Origin: Bacteroidota bacterium
GTDB taxonomy: Bacteria > Bacteroidota > Bacteroidia > Cytophagales > Cyclobacteriaceae
Direction of reading: 5' to 3'
DNA: 11,033 bases
Assembly (NCBI GenBank): GCA_024643595.1
Contig: JAHEMS010000074.1
Location: 1-11,033 of the forward strand
Each line of letters starts with the position of its first letter. The stretch's first letter is position 1. Shown here in pieces: positions 1 through 7,579 of the stretch. A program made the translations under genes and the position numbers. The notes beneath the pieces were generated by a model. The model did no database searches. It was given only the letters and a program-made list of their open reading frames with translations, and had not been told where the DNA came from.

Positions 1-175
1 CTGTTTAGGAATGAACGAAGACAAAGTGCCTCCCGGAAAGTATTGCATTAGTACCAGCAATAGAAATTTTGAAGGAAGGCAAGGTCCGAAATCGAGAACT
101 TTTTTAGCGAGCCCATTGAGCGCGGCCGCGGCCGCCATAACGGGTAAAGTAACCGATGTAAGAGAGTACATATAA
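1..175 (+). CDS. leuC: 3-isopropylmalate dehydratase large subunit, C-terminal 57 residues (partial, 5' end outside window)
   Basis: This is the 3' end of leuC, read in the frame whose first full codon is at position 2 and ending at TAA 173-175. With LeuD it forms the [4Fe-4S] aconitase-family enzyme that isomerises 2-isopropylmalate to 3-isopropylmalate in the cytoplasm. The visible residues match the LeuC C-terminus closely: they start CLGMNEDKVPPG, followed by STSNRNFEGRQG at about residues 17-28, SRTFLASP and a run of five alanines before ITGKVTDVREYI. The first visible Cys corresponds to the last cysteine of the CxxC iron-sulfur ligand pair in LeuC (established for the family). The protein ends where LeuC normally ends, so the gene is intact at this side. 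leuD starts 62 bases downstream, consistent with one operon. The identification is sure; the rest of the gene lies to the left. Confidence 0.95.
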   Translation, partial: CLGMNEDKVPPGKYCISTSNRNFEGRQGPKSRTFLASPLSAAAAAITGKVTDVREYI

Positions 176-237
176 TCGATGTCCATGGTTGGTAACCCAA
201 TATAGCCAACTGCGCACATTGAATAACGAACACGAAA

Positions 238-822
238 ATGAGTAAAGACAAGTTCACCGTTTTGAAATCAACGGCAGTGCCACTGCCAGGAGAGAATATA
301 GATACGGATCAGATTATCCCAGCGCGGTTTTTGAAGGCTACTACCCGTGAAGGATTTGGGGATAACCTTTTTCGCGATTGGCGATATGATAGCAACGATA
401 AACCGATCGCGGATTTTGTTTTAAACAACTCGGCATATTCTGGCAAAATTCTCGTAGCAGGAAAAAATTTCGGCTGTGGTAGTAGCCGTGAACATGCAGC
501 CTGGTCAATTTATGATTATGGTTTCCGTGTCGTTGTGTCCAGCTTTTTTGCGGATATCTTTAAGGGTAATGCGTTGAATAATGCCGTGTTACCCGTCGTG
601 GTGTCGGATGAATTTCTGAAGAATCTTTTAGAGGCTGTTCAGAAAAATCCATCCCTGGAGGTAACAGTGGATTTACAAAATCAGGTGATCAGTTATGACG
701 AACAAAGCCAGAAGTTTGAAATCAACGCGTATAAAAAAGAGTGCCTGATGAATGGCTATGATGATATCGACTACTTATTAAGTTTAAATAAAGAGATCAG
801 AGAATTTGATGTAGCACATTAA
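238..822 (+). CDS. leuD: 3-isopropylmalate dehydratase small subunit
   Basis: LeuD is the small (swivel-domain) subunit of isopropylmalate isomerase and partners with LeuC encoded just upstream. The protein is 194 residues, the normal bacterial length. It shows the hallmark NIDTDQIIPARFL at residues 20-32 and GKNFGCGSSREHA at 75-87, the loop that shapes the substrate pocket in aconitase-type swivel domains. The ATG at 238 is preceded by A-rich sequence (aacgaacacgaaa) and no Shine-Dalgarno motif, as is usual in Bacteroidota, and the N-terminus matches the usual LeuD start. The TAA stop at 820-822 shares its last base with an ATG at 822, so leuD and leuB are probably translationally linked. 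Nothing is odd in the sequence. Identification is near certain. Confidence 0.97.
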   Translation: MSKDKFTVLKSTAVPLPGENIDTDQIIPARFLKATTREGFGDNLFRDWRYDSNDKPIADFVLNNSAYSGKILVAGKNFGCGSSREHAAWSIYDYGFRVVVSSFFADIFKGNALNNAVLPVVVSDEFLKNLLEAVQKNPSLEVTVDLQNQVISYDEQSQKFEINAYKKECLMNGYDDIDYLLSLNKEIREFDVAH

Positions 823-842
823 TGATGCACAACGGAAATAGG

Positions 843-1952
843 ATGAAGAAAAAGATTGTAATACTACCTGGAGACGGCATCGGTAAAGAAGTCACAACCG
901 AAGGAAAAAGAGTGTTGGATAAAATTGCTGAGCTATTCGGCCATCAGTTTGAATATGATTATGCCACTATCGGCCATGATGCGATTGAAGCAACCGGTGA
1001 TCCATTGCCTGCGGAGTCGCTGAATAAGATGAAAGCGGCAGATGCTATTTTGTTTGGTGCAGTGGGCCATCCCAAATATGATAATGACCCGACACTGAAG
1101 GTAAGGCCAGAACAAGGGTTGCTGAAGATGCGTAAAGAGTTGGGTTTATACGCTAACCTGCGTCCGATAAAATTATTTGATGAGTTGTTACAAGCTTCCA
1201 GCATTAAACCAGAAATCTTAAAAGGTTCTGATATTCTGTTCTTCCGTGAATTAACAGGAGACGTATACTTCGGGGAGAAAGGCAGGAAAGATGATGGCAA
1301 TACAGCCTATGATTTAATGATTTATCAACGCTATGAAGTGGAACGCATCGCCCACAAGGCCTTTCAGGCGGCACGAACACGAAGCAAGAAAGTTACCTCT
1401 GTTGACAAAGCCAATGTGTTGGAAAGTTCACGTCTGTGGAGAGAAGTAGTGCAAGAGGTAGGTAAACAATATCCTGATGTGCAACTGGAGCATCAGTTTG
1501 TTGATGCTGCCGCCATGAAGTTGATTCAAAATCCAAGAAGTTTTGACGTGGTGGTGACAGGAAACTTATTTGGTGATATCCTTACTGATGAGGCATCGCA
1601 GATTGCAGGCTCTATGGGCATGCTGGCATCTGCTTCAGTGGGCGATAAAGTGGGCTTATATGAACCCATCCATGGAAGTGCTCATGACATTACTGGAAAA
1701 GGAATCGCTAACCCATTGGCTTCGATTTTGTCGGCTGCGTTGTTACTTGATATTTCGTTAGGTATGAAGCAGGAATCAGAGACTGTGATTAAAGCGGTAG
1801 AAGCTGTATTAAAAGGGGGTTATCGAACAACCGATATAGCGGATTCGAAAACACCAAAAGATAAAATTCTCAACACCCAGCAAATGGGAACACAAGTTGT
1901 AAATGAACTTGATAAAGTTGCACGCCTTGAGGAAGTCAGAACCAGTAACTAA
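843..1952 (+). CDS. leuB: 3-isopropylmalate dehydrogenase
   Basis: LeuB oxidatively decarboxylates 3-isopropylmalate to 2-ketoisocaproate with NAD+ and acts as a cytoplasmic homodimer with Mg2+/Mn2+. I place the start at ATG 843 (369 residues, MKKKIVILPGDGIG) because family members begin about there. In-frame ATGs at 822 and 825 would add seven residues and give a TAATG overlap with leuD. Visible motifs are LPGDGIG (about 8-14), the substrate-binding RPEQGLLKMRKELGLYANLR (88-107), RELTGDVYFGE (135-145), DKANVLE (188-194), and the dehydrogenase signature NLFGDILTDEASQIAGSMGM (241-260) with its metal-binding aspartates. The NAD loop HGSAHDITGKGIANP (277-291) has His where many LeuBs have Pro (HGSAPDIAGK). 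The loop does not resemble an isocitrate dehydrogenase loop. It is the third gene of the leuCDBA operon. Confidence 0.96.
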   Translation: MKKKIVILPGDGIGKEVTTEGKRVLDKIAELFGHQFEYDYATIGHDAIEATGDPLPAESLNKMKAADAILFGAVGHPKYDNDPTLKVRPEQGLLKMRKELGLYANLRPIKLFDELLQASSIKPEILKGSDILFFRELTGDVYFGEKGRKDDGNTAYDLMIYQRYEVERIAHKAFQAARTRSKKVTSVDKANVLESSRLWREVVQEVGKQYPDVQLEHQFVDAAAMKLIQNPRSFDVVVTGNLFGDILTDEASQIAGSMGMLASASVGDKVGLYEPIHGSAHDITGKGIANPLASILSAALLLDISLGMKQESETVIKAVEAVLKGGYRTTDIADSKTPKDKILNTQQMGTQVVNELDKVARLEEVRTSN

Positions 1953-1978
1953 CAACGATCAAACATTAACCTAAAATT

Positions 1979-3145
1979 ATGGCACAGAAAATTCAAATCT
2001 TCGACACGACACTTCGCGATGGCGAGCAAGTGCCCGGGTGTCAACTTAAGACAGAAGAGAAAATTATCATTGCCCGTGAACTCGAGCAATTGGGGGTAGA
2101 TGTGATCGAAGCGGGATTCCCGATTTCAAGTCCGGGGGACTTTCTTTCGGTAGTTGAAATTTCAAAGGCGGTAAATGATACGGTGGTGTGCGCGTTAACC
2201 CGATCAAAGAAAGAAGATATTGATGTGGCGGCCGAAGCGTTGAATCATGCCAACCGCGGAAGAATTCATACCGGAATCGGATCGTCCGATATTCATATCA
2301 AACATAAGTTTCGCAGTTCGCGCGAACAAGTATTGGAGCAAGGTGTGTGGGCAACCAAATATGCCAAGGCAAAGGGTTATGAAGTTGAATTTTATGCGGA
2401 AGACGCGGGTCGTGCTGATCTTGTATTTCTTGCTCAGTTGGTGGAAGCGGTGATTGCTGCCGGGGCGGATGTGGTCAACATTCCGGATACTACCGGATAC
2501 TGTTTGCCTAATTTATATGGAAAACGTATCCAGTTTCTGATGGAGAATGTAAAAAATATAGATAAGGCAGTAATCTCTGTGCATTGTCATAACGATCTTG
2601 GTTTAGCTACCGCCAATACCATCGCTGGATTAACCAGTGGCGCACGGCAAGCTGAAGTAACCATCAACGGAATTGGTGAACGCGCAGGGAATACTTCATT
2701 GGAAGAAGTGGCCATGATTTTGCAAACACACAAGGATCTTGAATTGTATTCAAATATTAAGTCGAATAAAATATATGCGTTGAGCCAGCTGGTATCCAGC
2801 ATGATGCGCATGCCAGTGCAGGCGAACAAGGCAATCGTAGGTAAAAACGCGTTTGCTCACTCTTCCGGAATTCATCAGGATGGATTTTTAAAACATGCAG
2901 AAAACTATGAAATCATCAATCCAGCGGATGTTGGTGTTCCTTCCTCATCCATCGTACTAACCGCGCGTAGTGGAAGAGCGGCTCTGAAACATCGTTTGGA
3001 ATTGCTCGGCTACACGGTAGCCGGTGACGATTTGAATACCGTCTATGAAAGTTTCCTGGTGGTGGCCGATGAGAAGAAGGAAATAAATGACGGTGATTTG
3101 ATCACCATTGTGACCAGCATGCCGGTCCTGTCCAAAATGCCCTGA
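1979..3145 (+). CDS. leuA: 2-isopropylmalate synthase, short form without leucine regulatory domain
   Basis: LeuA condenses acetyl-CoA with 2-ketoisovalerate, the committed step of leucine synthesis. The DRE-TIM catalytic barrel is complete: FDTTLRDGEQ at residues 8-17 with metal ligand Asp9 and catalytic Arg12, VEFYAEDAGR near 136-145, VHCHNDLGLATAN at 201-213 with ligands His202 and His204, GERAGNTSLEE at 233-243 with the Asn ligand, and AFAHSSGIHQDG at 291-302 in the accessory subdomain. At 388 residues it ends just after SGRAALKHRLELLGY and a short linker region, about 130 residues short of E. coli LeuA (523), so the C-terminal allosteric domain is absent. No continuation is possible, because the next gene's stop lies 27 bases on. 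Homocitrate or citramalate synthase is the alternative; operon context and close similarity to LeuA favour LeuA. The gap from leuB is 26 bases. Confidence 0.92.
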   Translation: MAQKIQIFDTTLRDGEQVPGCQLKTEEKIIIARELEQLGVDVIEAGFPISSPGDFLSVVEISKAVNDTVVCALTRSKKEDIDVAAEALNHANRGRIHTGIGSSDIHIKHKFRSSREQVLEQGVWATKYAKAKGYEVEFYAEDAGRADLVFLAQLVEAVIAAGADVVNIPDTTGYCLPNLYGKRIQFLMENVKNIDKAVISVHCHNDLGLATANTIAGLTSGARQAEVTINGIGERAGNTSLEEVAMILQTHKDLELYSNIKSNKIYALSQLVSSMMRMPVQANKAIVGKNAFAHSSGIHQDGFLKHAENYEIINPADVGVPSSSIVLTARSGRAALKHRLELLGYTVAGDDLNTVYESFLVVADEKKEINDGDLITIVTSMPVLSKMP

Positions 3146-3172
3146 TTGAATTAAGATATGATTTCAATTCAA
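3146..3172. terminator. AT-rich inverted repeat filling the gap between converging leuA and SusC-like genes
   Basis: The gap consists of a 7-base arm TTGAATT (3146-3152), a 13-base loop and the complementary arm AATTCAA (3166-3172). It begins right after the leuA stop and ends right before the stop of the opposing receptor gene, so one hairpin could serve both transcripts. An alternative pairing (ATTGAA 3145-3150 with TTCAAT 3163-3168) is also possible. The stem is short and AT-rich with no long U-tract, so this is a weak candidate for a bidirectional terminator. Confidence 0.35.
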
Positions 3173-6073
3173 CTAGAGACTAATCGATAATCCCAACGTA
3201 AAAGTTCTTGATGGGAAATAAATACCTCTGCGGTCAATTCCTATAGCTATAGGATCAGGCAAAGAGGGTAAGTAGCTGCCGCTGATAGATTTGCCCGGGT
3301 CACCTAATGCTGGTTCTGGATTAATTCCGGAATAGTTACTAATGACAAACGCATTCTGAATGGTGAGGTATATTCTTAAACTATTTATTCCCGGGTAGGA
3401 AAATTTGTTGAGTCGATAACCCAATGTGATATTATCAAGTTTGATGAAGTCCGCTCGTTCAACATACAATGAACTGTATTGAGAGGCCTTAAGACCGTCA
3501 ACAGCCTTATCCGTAGATACCCTATTATAGCTATTGATTAATCCCGGATCAATGGGTTCATAATATAAACGCGTTTCGTTTATTAAACGGTGACCAATGG
3601 CGCCACGAAAGAATGCGTTAATATCCCAATTACGGTAATAAAGTTGATTGCTAAATCCAAACTCTAATGAAGGAAGGCCATTGCCTAAAGTGGTATTATC
3701 CTGAATAGGATCATATATACCGTCTCCATTTAAATCCTTCATTATAGGATAGCCATTTCCATTGACACCGTTAAAAACAGGCCCCCAAATCTCACCTATT
3801 TCATTGCCAGCAATAAGCCTGACCGCACCAGTACAACCGCACCCTGAACCGATGTCGCCTCTATAGACATTATCTCCCAGGTATGATTCAATAGTAGTGC
3901 GATTTGAACTAATTATAAATCCTGGATTCCATTTCAGTTTGTTCTGGATCGGGGAGTTGTACGACAATGATAATTCAAATCCTCTGGACGATAAGGCGGC
4001 ACCATTTTCAAACCGGATACCTGACGGAAAGGTGGAGACATCTACTGTATTTTGTAATATTAAATCATCGATGTTTCTGGTATATAATTCTAACGCTCCT
4101 GATATTTTTCCTGAAAATCCAAAATCAATTCCAAGATTGATTTCTCGCTTATTTTCCCATTTCAAATCTGGATTACCATCCCTTTGTTTATAAACATTCC
4201 CACCGCCAATAAATGAATAAGTAAATAAATCTTTTGAAAGTCCGGATTGTAATGGAATAGAACCAGTTACTCCAAACCCAGCGCGTACTTTTAAAACATC
4301 AGCCTTTAAGTTTTCGAAATAGTGAAGTAAATTAACACCAGCTGCCGCCGAAGAAAATATACCTGTGTTTTTGTTGGATCCAAGCTTAGAGGAACCTTCT
4401 GACCTTATGGAAGCATTTAGATAAATGCCGTTACGGAATGATAAATTTACTCGACTAAAAAAACCGATAATCTTATTATTGGGAGATCGATTACTGCTGA
4501 CATTGACCAGATACGGATTTCCTGAAATTCTATCAGCTGAATTCTCTAATGCATGATAGCTAAGTTCATCGTTTGGAAAATTACCGAGTTCAACCAACAG
4601 ATTTTCATAACTATCTTCCTGATAAGAATAACCAGCCGTTAAGTCAACGGTTGTCTTACCAAAGATCCTCTTATACCTTCCATAGGCTTCAAACAAATTG
4701 AAACTTCTGTCATCGTCAACCCTTCTGGCTAAACCACCTCGGTTGAATCCTCTAAAAAATGAGTTTCGGGAATAATACTCACCATTACTATTGGATTGAA
4801 ATTGCTGACCATAGTTAATGGTGAATGTTAGGTCAGAGGTTAACGCATAATCAGCTTTGATACTATAATTCATGTTTCTTCGCTTGCCTTCATTAATATT
4901 CTGTTCAATGATGGCTACGGGATTATAGTTGTCAAACATAAGGGCTTGATAGTAATCTCCATTGGGAAATGTAATGGGTGCGGTAGGCAGAAAAGAGACG
5001 GCATAGTTCATAGCTTCAATAAATGAGAAATTATTATTGCGATTGGTTAAAGCCGCATTAAGTTCAAACTTCAATTTATTATTGAATGTGCTGTGTGATA
5101 AATTGGCCCTGGTATTAACTTGATTAAATTCTGATTTTTGAAGAATGCCATTTATGTTGCGGAAGTTGACGGACATTCGATAGGATGTACTCGGGCTGCC
5201 TCCAGAAACGGAAATACTATGTGCATTTGAGATACCTGTTCGGGTAACGGCTTCCTGCCAATCCGTTACCCCACCTAAGTCTGTTCCTCCAGCAGCAATA
5301 TATTCACGAGCATTAAATGCAGGTTGTCGCTTTAGCATTGTACTGGCCGCAACATATCCGCTGTAGGTTATCGAAGGGCCTTTCATGGAACCTGTTTTGG
5401 TTTGGATCAGGATCACACCATGAGAGGCACGGATACCATAGATTGCTGCGGCAGATCCATCTTTTAATACAGTAACTGATTCTATGTCATTAGGATCTAT
5501 ATTATCCAAAGTGGCACCTGCTATTCCATTAATGACAATCAAGGGAGTAGCATTAGGATCCAATGAAGAAAGACTTCTTATACGGATAATAGCCGATGAA
5601 TTTGGATCTGCGCCCCAGTTGTAAATACTAATCCCTGCCACTTTACCTTGTAATAATTGGGTTGTGGTATAGGTATTCCCCTTGTTAAAATCATTGTTTT
5701 TCAGAAGGGTTACTGCACCACTGACATTATTTTTGTCGACTAACCCATATCCGGTTTCCAAATTTTCTGAAAGTAATGATGCGTTATCCTCTAATGTTAC
5801 ATTCACGATAATACTCCCAACCACAGAAACCTCCCTAGTGATATATCCAGCATTAGAGAAAATAATAATAGCATTATCGCCAACTTCAATGGAGTAGTTT
5901 CCTTCAATATTTGAAGTTGTGACATTTGATGTTCCTTTTTCAGCTACGGTGACGCCAGAAATGACTGAACCTTCAGTAGAAATTATATTTCCTGAAACTA
6001 CGCTGCTTTGTGAAAAGGCAGGCTGTATTCCAAACAGTATAACCAGGATGGTAAGAAGGTAATATCTAATCAT
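3173..6073 (-). CDS. SusC/RagA-family TonB-dependent outer-membrane receptor, no SusD partner
   Basis: A large outer-membrane beta-barrel importer that would take up a ligand, often a glycan or oligomer, using TonB/ExbBD energy. I start at ATG 6073 (966 residues), because the longer reading begins with TTG at 6082 and would only prefix three residues to a good signal peptide (RYYLLTILVILFGIQPAFSQ, cleavage about residue 21-22). In order: a carboxypeptidase-regulatory-like domain (about 24-97), a plug with the SusC signature ESVTVLKDGSAAAIYGIRAS (about 198-217) followed by HGVILIQTK, then the barrel to the end, GIYFPSRTFTLGLSISL. A calcium-type loop DLNGDGIYD occurs in the C-terminal third. 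The only two cysteines form a CGC near codons 3833-3841. SusD normally follows SusC directly, but here leuA's end follows. Base composition looks more AT-rich than the leu genes. The substrate is unknown. Confidence 0.93.
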   Translation of the reverse strand: MIRYYLLTILVILFGIQPAFSQSSVVSGNIISTEGSVISGVTVAEKGTSNVTTSNIEGNYSIEVGDNAIIIFSNAGYITREVSVVGSIIVNVTLEDNASLLSENLETGYGLVDKNNVSGAVTLLKNNDFNKGNTYTTTQLLQGKVAGISIYNWGADPNSSAIIRIRSLSSLDPNATPLIVINGIAGATLDNIDPNDIESVTVLKDGSAAAIYGIRASHGVILIQTKTGSMKGPSITYSGYVAASTMLKRQPAFNAREYIAAGGTDLGGVTDWQEAVTRTGISNAHSISVSGGSPSTSYRMSVNFRNINGILQKSEFNQVNTRANLSHSTFNNKLKFELNAALTNRNNNFSFIEAMNYAVSFLPTAPITFPNGDYYQALMFDNYNPVAIIEQNINEGKRRNMNYSIKADYALTSDLTFTINYGQQFQSNSNGEYYSRNSFFRGFNRGGLARRVDDDRSFNLFEAYGRYKRIFGKTTVDLTAGYSYQEDSYENLLVELGNFPNDELSYHALENSADRISGNPYLVNVSSNRSPNNKIIGFFSRVNLSFRNGIYLNASIRSEGSSKLGSNKNTGIFSSAAAGVNLLHYFENLKADVLKVRAGFGVTGSIPLQSGLSKDLFTYSFIGGGNVYKQRDGNPDLKWENKREINLGIDFGFSGKISGALELYTRNIDDLILQNTVDVSTFPSGIRFENGAALSSRGFELSLSYNSPIQNKLKWNPGFIISSNRTTIESYLGDNVYRGDIGSGCGCTGAVRLIAGNEIGEIWGPVFNGVNGNGYPIMKDLNGDGIYDPIQDNTTLGNGLPSLEFGFSNQLYYRNWDINAFFRGAIGHRLINETRLYYEPIDPGLINSYNRVSTDKAVDGLKASQYSSLYVERADFIKLDNITLGYRLNKFSYPGINSLRIYLTIQNAFVISNYSGINPEPALGDPGKSISGSYLPSLPDPIAIGIDRRGIYFPSRTFTLGLSISL

Positions 6074-6323
6074 ACCTAACAATTTGGAGGGATCAATATA
6101 AATGTATCGAAAACTTTGTGAGGAAGGATATGCTCATGATTGAAATATTTTTTTGCGGAAGGGAATGTAATAACTAAGAAGCCTGGGATCTTCTTTTTAA
6201 AGTACCAACTGCCATTGCACTACCTGAAATAACTTTTTATCCTTCCAACAGTTCCGTTAGCCATTTGAGAATGAATTGAAATTATTTACCCCTATTAGAA
6301 GGACTTTTCATAATTTCACCGGC
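6074..6323. other. Divergent intergenic region between SusC-like and isomerase genes
   Basis: These 250 bases must contain the promoters of both divergent genes. I looked on both strands for the Bacteroidota pattern (TTTG, about 19-21 bases, TAnnTTTG) and found only partial -7 matches, such as TAACTTTT at 6230-6237 (+) and TACATTTA at 6099-6106 (-). Neither has a correctly spaced -33 element. No convincing hairpin, operator-like repeat or small gene is visible. The position of the regulatory signals is therefore unresolved. Confidence 0.4.
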
Positions 6324-7163
6324 ATGAGAATAACTTTTATTAAATCCAGCCTGGTTTTATTTCTGGGAATAATAGCCAGCAACTTTGTATCTGCCCAGGG
6401 AATTGGTTTACAGTTGTATAGCCTCCGCAGAGAGATCCCGAAAGATGTGCCAGGTTCATTGTCGCTGATTAGCAGTTGGGGTATTAAGGAAATTGAAGGA
6501 GGTGGCTCTTACAATATGACCATGGATGAATACAAAGCATTGCTCAAAAAGAATAAGCTTAAGATGGTGAGCATTGGTGCCGATTTTAATCAGTTGGCAA
6601 AGGATCCGGCTGCTGTGGTTGCTAATGCGAAACAGTTTGGAGCAAAGTATGTGATGTGCGCCTGGATTCCCCATACCGGAACCGACTTTACATTAGCGGA
6701 TACAGAAAACGCGATCGATGTTTTCAACAAAGCAGGGAAAGTGCTGGCGGAAGCAGGTATCACTTTTTGCTATCATCCACATGGATATGAATTCCGGCCA
6801 CACGATGGAGGAACACTGTTTGACCTGATGGCAAAAAATATGAATCCTAAATATGCCAATTTTGAAATGGATGTATTTTGGGTAAAGCATCCCGGCCAGG
6901 ATCCTGTTGCCTTATTGAAGAAATATCCCAACCGCTTTCCGCTGATGCATTTGAAAGATCGCAGACCGGGTACGGAAGGAAATCAATTTGGCACTGCCGA
7001 TGATGAAACCAACGTGGTTTTAGGGGCTGGTGATGTAGGCATCGCTGATATTATGAAAATCGCACCTAAATACGGGGTAAAGCATTTCTTCATAGAAGAT
7101 GAATCTGTGCATGCCGTGGATCAGATTCCTCAGAGTCTGACCTTTCTTAAATCATTGAAATAG
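6324..7163 (+). CDS. Exported sugar isomerase/epimerase-like TIM-barrel protein (AP endonuclease 2 / xylose isomerase-like fold)
   Basis: This protein belongs to the xylose isomerase-like TIM-barrel superfamily (usually annotated sugar phosphate isomerase/epimerase), metal-dependent enzymes acting on keto/aldo sugars. The ATG at 6324 gives 279 residues with a clear signal peptide (ITFIKSSLVLFLGIIASN, then FVSAQ, cleavage about 25). A TTG at 6276 would prefix 16 residues to it and is unlikely. The mature protein opens with GIGLQLYSLRREI, typical of the family. Candidate metal and active-site residues are the YHPHGYEF strand (150-157, with Glu156), FEMDVFWVKHPG (180-191, with Asp183), MHLKDR (208-213, with His209) and FFIEDE (255-260, with Glu258). 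Export means the substrate is probably a periplasmic free or keto sugar rather than a sugar phosphate. The stop TAG overlaps the GTG start of the next gene by one base. The fold is sure; the exact reaction is not. Confidence 0.87.
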   Translation: MRITFIKSSLVLFLGIIASNFVSAQGIGLQLYSLRREIPKDVPGSLSLISSWGIKEIEGGGSYNMTMDEYKALLKKNKLKMVSIGADFNQLAKDPAAVVANAKQFGAKYVMCAWIPHTGTDFTLADTENAIDVFNKAGKVLAEAGITFCYHPHGYEFRPHDGGTLFDLMAKNMNPKYANFEMDVFWVKHPGQDPVALLKKYPNRFPLMHLKDRRPGTEGNQFGTADDETNVVLGAGDVGIADIMKIAPKYGVKHFFIEDESVHAVDQIPQSLTFLKSLK

Positions 7164-7579
7164 TGAAAACGAAAACATTCAGACAGACGGTCACCTTTCC
7201 AAAGGCGAAACCATTGGAAGTTTATAGCCTGATCATGGACGCCAAGAAACACAGCGCGTTCACAGGTAGCAAAGTCTCCATGAGCGATGATGAAGTAGAT
7301 GGTAAGTTTGAGGTATATGATGGTTATGGCAGCGGCTTTAATATTGAGTTGAAGCCAGGAAAGAAAATCGTTCAGGGTTGGCACTTTAAAGAAGATGGTT
7401 GGCCCGATGATCATTTCTCCATCTGCACATTTATCTTTTCAAAGGTCTCAACAGGAACAAAACTTTCCTTTACACAAGCAGCTGTACCTGAACATAAGGA
7501 GGAAGCGTTGAAGGAAGGTTGGAAACTTTACTATTGGAATCCGATGAAGGCCTATTTGCTCAGGAAGCATACTAAATAA
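7163..7579 (+). CDS. SRPBCC/START-like protein, AHSA1 (Aha1 C-terminal-like) type
   Basis: A 138-residue single-domain protein of the START-like, helix-grip fold, AHSA1 type. Such proteins bind a small hydrophobic ligand in a cavity; the ligand and role are usually unknown and nothing here resolves them. The visible pattern fits: an N-terminal strand (FRQTVTFPKAKPLEVYSLI), a loop KHSAFTGSKVSMS, a central GKFEVYDGYGSGFNIELKPG (48-67), then IVQGWHFKEDGWPDDHFSI and the C-terminal helix around GWKLYYWNPMKAYLLRK (119-135). No signal peptide is seen, so it should be cytoplasmic, unlike the exported isomerase upstream. The start is GTG 7163, sharing its G with the isomerase's TAG stop; the next in-frame ATG lies about 24 residues in and would remove the first strand. 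The overlap suggests translational coupling. Confidence 0.85.
   Translation: MKTKTFRQTVTFPKAKPLEVYSLIMDAKKHSAFTGSKVSMSDDEVDGKFEVYDGYGSGFNIELKPGKKIVQGWHFKEDGWPDDHFSICTFIFSKVSTGTKLSFTQAAVPEHKEEALKEGWKLYYWNPMKAYLLRKHTK

Noticed and set aside
122..135. Perfect 14-base GC palindrome gcggccgcggccgc (two overlapping NotI-type sites) in otherwise moderate-GC DNA
   Set aside because: It encodes the conserved alanine run near the LeuC C-terminus; the codons explain the palindrome and no regulatory role is needed.
179..205. Nine-codon mini-frame (MSMVGNPI, stop) in the leuC-leuD gap, considered as a leader peptide
   Set aside because: It has no leucine codons, no attenuator-like hairpin after it, and lies inside the operon rather than ahead of it.
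48..257. Open reading frame of 69 codons on the minus strand at the left end
   Set aside because: It lies opposite the leuC 3' end, whose frame gives an unmistakable LeuC C-terminus, so it is a shadow.
6276..6323. Upstream TTG start for the exported isomerase
   Set aside because: It would put 16 polar residues before a well-formed signal peptide that starts at ATG 6324.
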